15,549 nucleotides of DNA from CAADGY01 sp900696665. GTDB taxonomy: Bacteria; Acidobacteriota; Terriglobia; Bryobacterales; Bryobacteraceae. The position numbers and the translations under genes were made by a program. This document shows, in pieces, positions 12,902 to 15,549 of this stretch (the stretch's first letter is position 1; each line of letters opens with the position of its first letter). The notes beneath the pieces were generated by a model that saw only the letters and a list, made by a program, of their open reading frames with translations, searched no databases and was not told the DNA's origin. The stretch spans positions 1-15,549 of the forward strand of contig JAPSFM010000117.1 of the NCBI GenBank assembly GCA_035063885.1, written 5' to 3'.

Positions 12902-15340
12902 ATGATGCACGAAGATGACGAGACCGCAACGGAGGTGCTGGATCCGGTTTGTGGCATGACGATCGCGCCCGCCGATGCCGTGGGAACGCTGGAGCATGAA
13001 GGCCGGCTCTATTACTTCTGCCACGAATCCTGCCTCGAAAAGTTTAAAGCGGACTCGGAGCGCTACCTGCAACCCGCGCCAGTGCCGGTCATCGACGCTC
13101 GAAGCCTGCACGCCGAATACACCTGTCCAATGGACCCGGAGGTACGCCAACGTGGTCCCGGCACTTGTCCAAAATGCGGCATGGCACTGGAGCCTGTTGC
13201 GGTCGCGCTGCCACAAACACGAACGCAATACACCTGTCCGATGCACCCGGAGGTTGTGCGGGACGAGCCAGGAAACTGCCCCATCTGCGGTATGGCTCTT
13301 GAACCGCGTTCGATCGTGGTCGAAGAGGACAACCCGGAACTCCGGGACATGACGCGGCGTTTTGGGGTCTCGATGGGGCTCACTCTGCCGATCCTCGCGC
13401 TTATGATTTCGGAGATGCTGCCCGGTAAACCCCTTCAGATGCTATTCAGCCCGGCGGCCTTGACGTGGGGGCAGTTTCTCCTGTCTGCGCCTGTCGTACT
13501 GTGGGGAGGCTGGCCGTTCTTCGTGCGCGGGTGGCAATCCGTAGTGAACCGCCACCTGAATATGTTCACGCTGATTGGACTCGGCACCGGAGCCGCATTT
13601 TTCTATAGCGTGCTCGCAACGCTGGTGCCCGGCTTATTTCCGGAATCGTTCCGCGATCCCCACACCGGAGCCATTGCGGTCTATTTCGAGCCTGCATCGG
13701 TCATTGTGACTCTCGTGCTTCTCGGTCAGGTGCTCGAACTGCGGGCACGGAGCCGAACCTCCAGTGCATTGAAGGCCCTCCTTGGTCTCACGCCACGAAT
13801 GGCGCGGCTCATCTTGGCGGATGGGCGGGAAGAAGACGTCGCGATTGAACAGGTGAAAGCCGGCGACCGGCTACGGATCAGACCGGGCGAAAAGGTGCCG
13901 GTGGATGGCATTGTGCGGGAGGGTACAAGCTACATCGACGAGTCGATGGTCACCGGCGAAAGCGTGCCTGTCGAAAAGGAGCCTGGCAGCCAACTCACCG
14001 GAGGAACCGTTAATGGAACCGGAAGCCTCATCATGGAGGCGGAACGTGTCGGGGCGGATACACTGCTGGCGCAAATCGTCCGGCTGGTGAGAGAAGCACA
14101 GCGTTCGCGCGCGCCCATACAACGGCTTGCCGATAAGGTATCGGGCTGGTTCGTACCCGCCGTGATCGCCGTAGCGGTTCTCTCGGCATTCGTCTGGGGT
14201 ACCTGGGGGCCAGAGCCCAAACTCGCATATGCTCTTGTTAACGCTGTCGCCGTACTGATCATTGCGTGTCCGTGCGCGCTCGGCCTTGCCACTCCCATGT
14301 CCATCATGGTGGGTACCGGACGGGGTGCGCAGGCCGGGGTACTGGTGCGGAATGCCGAAGCCCTGGAGGTAATGGAGAAAGTAGATACGCTGGTGGTTGA
14401 CAAGACCGGCACGTTGACGGAAGGCAAACCTAAGCTTGTAAGCGTGCGCCCGGCCGCCGGGATCACTGATAACGATTTTCTCCGGCTGGCGGCCAGCCTG
14501 GAGCAAGGAAGCGAGCACCCGCTGGCATCGGCCATCGTGAAAAGTGCGCGCGAGCGCGGTCTCACGCTGGCAGGTGTAGACCGCTTTCGGTCGGTAACGG
14601 GGAAAGGCGTGAGAGGAACGGTGGAGGGACGAGATGCCGCCGCTGGCAATGCGCGGCTCCTCACTGAGGATCTCCATCTTCAGCCCGGAGCGCTGCTCGA
14701 AGAGGCCGAAGCGCTCCGGCGCGATGGGCAGACCGTCATCTTTGTTGCCGTCGATGGTGTCCCGGCAGGACTTCTCGGTATCGCCGATCCCATCAAGTCA
14801 ACCACCGCTGAGGCAATTGAAGCTCTTCACCGGCGGGGCATGCGTGTAGTGATGCTCACCGGCGATAACCGTACGACGGCAGAGGCCGTCGCGCGCCAGC
14901 TTGGTATCGACGAAATAGAGGCCGACGTCCTGCCGGAACAGAAGGCGGCCGCGGTGCAGCGTCTTCAGGCGGAAGGCCACAGAGTGGCGATGGCTGGAGA
15001 TGGCGTGAACGACGCGCCGGCGCTGGCGCAAGCCGATGTTGGTATCGCCATGGGCACCGGCACGGACGTGGCGATGGAGAGTGCCGGGATGACGCTGGTT
15101 AAGGGCGATCTCCGCGGGATTGTACGGGCGCGCCGGCTCAGCCAGGGAACCATGCGAAACATCCGGCAAAACCTGTTCTTTGCATTCGTATACAATGCAC
15201 TCGGAGTTCCGGTCGCGGCGGGGTTGCTCTATCCGTTTTTCGGCCTGCTTCTGAGTCCGATGATCGCCAGTGCCGCGATGACGTTCAGTTCCGTCTCGGT
15301 CATCAGCAACGCGCTTCGCTTGCGCGGGCTCGAACTATAA
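12902..15340 (+). CDS. copA: Cu(+)-exporting P1B-type ATPase with YHS and tandem heavy-metal-binding N-domains
   Basis: ATG 12902 (812 residues) follows GAGGAGAA at 12886-12893. The open frame back to 12776 overlaps the YHS gene and is not used. Residues 13-56 are a YHS domain. Residues 72-98 and 109-135 are two copies of the CPMxPEV...CPxCGMALEP heavy-metal-binding domain, replacing the usual CXXC HMA domains. The catalytic core has TGES (351-354), the transport motif CPC (456-458) in its membrane helix, the phosphorylation site DKTGTLT (Asp500), the His-Pro pair (539-540), TGDN (653-656) and GDGVND (699-704). Tyr764-Asn765 and MxxSS (Met793, Ser796-Ser797) in the last helices mark the Cu(I)/Ag(I) P1B-1 class. 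It pumps Cu(I) from the cytoplasm to the periplasm. Placement under two CsoR operators fits copper detoxification. Confidence 0.95.
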   Translation: MMHEDDETATEVLDPVCGMTIAPADAVGTLEHEGRLYYFCHESCLEKFKADSERYLQPAPVPVIDARSLHAEYTCPMDPEVRQRGPGTCPKCGMALEPVAVALPQTRTQYTCPMHPEVVRDEPGNCPICGMALEPRSIVVEEDNPELRDMTRRFGVSMGLTLPILALMISEMLPGKPLQMLFSPAALTWGQFLLSAPVVLWGGWPFFVRGWQSVVNRHLNMFTLIGLGTGAAFFYSVLATLVPGLFPESFRDPHTGAIAVYFEPASVIVTLVLLGQVLELRARSRTSSALKALLGLTPRMARLILADGREEDVAIEQVKAGDRLRIRPGEKVPVDGIVREGTSYIDESMVTGESVPVEKEPGSQLTGGTVNGTGSLIMEAERVGADTLLAQIVRLVREAQRSRAPIQRLADKVSGWFVPAVIAVAVLSAFVWGTWGPEPKLAYALVNAVAVLIIACPCALGLATPMSIMVGTGRGAQAGVLVRNAEALEVMEKVDTLVVDKTGTLTEGKPKLVSVRPAAGITDNDFLRLAASLEQGSEHPLASAIVKSARERGLTLAGVDRFRSVTGKGVRGTVEGRDAAAGNARLLTEDLHLQPGALLEEAEALRRDGQTVIFVAVDGVPAGLLGIADPIKSTTAEAIEALHRRGMRVVMLTGDNRTTAEAVARQLGIDEIEADVLPEQKAAAVQRLQAEGHRVAMAGDGVNDAPALAQADVGIAMGTGTDVAMESAGMTLVKGDLRGIVRARRLSQGTMRNIRQNLFFAFVYNALGVPVAAGLLYPFFGLLLSPMIASAAMTFSSVSVISNALRLRGLEL

Positions 15341-15373
15341 CGCGAGGCCGTACAGTTCCGGGTTAAGTAGCCC

Positions 15374-15390
15374 CGGGGAGCCGCACCCCG
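15374..15390. other. G+C-rich stem-loop downstream of the copper ATPase
   Basis: CGGGG and CCCCG pair around AGCCGCA, 33 nt after the ATPase stop. The stem is only 5 bp and is not followed by T residues, so calling it a terminator is not justified. It may be part of the structured element that fills the rest of the window on the minus strand. Confidence 0.3.
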
Positions 15391-15522
15391 AGGCCCTCCC
15401 ACGTAGGGTCGAGGACTGGCGCGCCGGGTTAGGCCGATGTTTGTGTTCCCTGTTGTCCCGCCCTTTCGTCTGCGGGTGTCACAAGATCTCGACCATGCCA
15501 CGTTTCCAGTTCCCGCCACGTC

Positions 15523-15549
15523 AAACCCAGCGTGCGGATTTCCCGCACT
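15523..15549 (-). ncRNA. Possible group II intron domain V, 3' half (continues beyond window)
   Basis: On the minus strand TGCGG and CCGCA (plus-strand 15533-15537 and 15543-15547) close a GAAA-type loop. The 3' side then has a 2-nt CG bulge (15531-15532) followed by CTGGGTTT, and the two bases visible at the window edge can already pair with the start of that outer segment. This matches the build of domain V, the catalytic hairpin near the 3' end of group II introns. The 5' strand, which should hold the AGC triad, lies outside the window, so the call cannot be completed. The remaining 15341-15520 shows no recognisable protein gene and may be intron 3' end, exon or relic sequence. Confidence 0.4.

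Noticed and set aside
15229..15519. 96-codon minus-strand open frame at the right edge
   Set aside because: It overlaps the conserved C-terminus of the ATPase, has low-complexity Arg/Gly/Thr-rich translation and no family resemblance.
1..15549. CRISPR array, insertion sequence or transposase gene
   Set aside because: No regularly spaced repeats and no transposase-like protein were seen on either strand. The only mobile-element hint is the hairpin at the right edge.

Overview
The window looks like chromosomal DNA of an Acidobacteriota species, probably of the Solibacter/Bryobacter type. This is inferred from the high G+C content and from the very large TonB-dependent transporter that begins with a carboxypeptidase-regulatory-like domain, a protein type greatly expanded in that phylum. 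The Tat-exported and Sec-exported enzymes placed directly behind it fit a soil carbohydrate scavenger. No single marker gene here proves the taxon.

Left part (1-2061). The window opens inside the 3' end of secF. Next comes a decayed short-chain dehydrogenase pseudogene at 402-862, with its Rossmann start lost, several frame changes and an in-frame TGA. A LacI-family repressor follows on the minus strand (871-1932). The region upstream of the repressor holds a good sigma-70-like promoter facing right (TTGACT, 17 bp, TAGGAT), overlapped by a near-perfect 14-bp palindrome with a central CG, the form expected of a LacI-family operator.

Central operon (2196-12089). Five genes run in one direction: an Oar-like outer-membrane TonB-dependent transporter, a secreted two-domain alpha/beta hydrolase (esterase type), a FAD amine-oxidase-fold oxidoreductase with a twin-arginine signal, a secreted TIM-barrel glycoside-hydrolase-like protein, and a cytoplasmic xylose-isomerase-like sugar isomerase/epimerase. 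The last four are tightly coupled (4-nt overlap, 8-nt overlap, 26-nt gap). The simplest reading is a substrate-inducible uptake and breakdown locus. A glycan or glycoside would enter through the outer membrane, be de-esterified, oxidised and cleaved in the periplasm, and a monosaccharide would be isomerised inside the cell. The substrate is unknown, and no inner-membrane transporter is present in the window.

Right part (12141-15340). A tRNA-Glu(CTC) gene on the minus strand separates the sugar operon from a compact copper-resistance operon: csoR, a 48-residue YHS-domain protein, and a Cu(+) P1B-type ATPase carrying a YHS domain plus two tandem heavy-metal-binding domains. Two identical CsoR-type inverted repeats (ATACCC-N5-GGGTAT) flank the -10 box of the csoR promoter. 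Strong hairpins lie before and after the YHS gene, which also has an almost ideal Shine-Dalgarno sequence, suggesting that the small protein is made in excess over the pump.

Right edge (15341-15549). No convincing protein gene is seen. On the minus strand the last bases form a hairpin with a GAAA-type loop and a 2-nt bulge, resembling the 3' half of a group II intron domain V, so a group II intron or relic may continue beyond the window.
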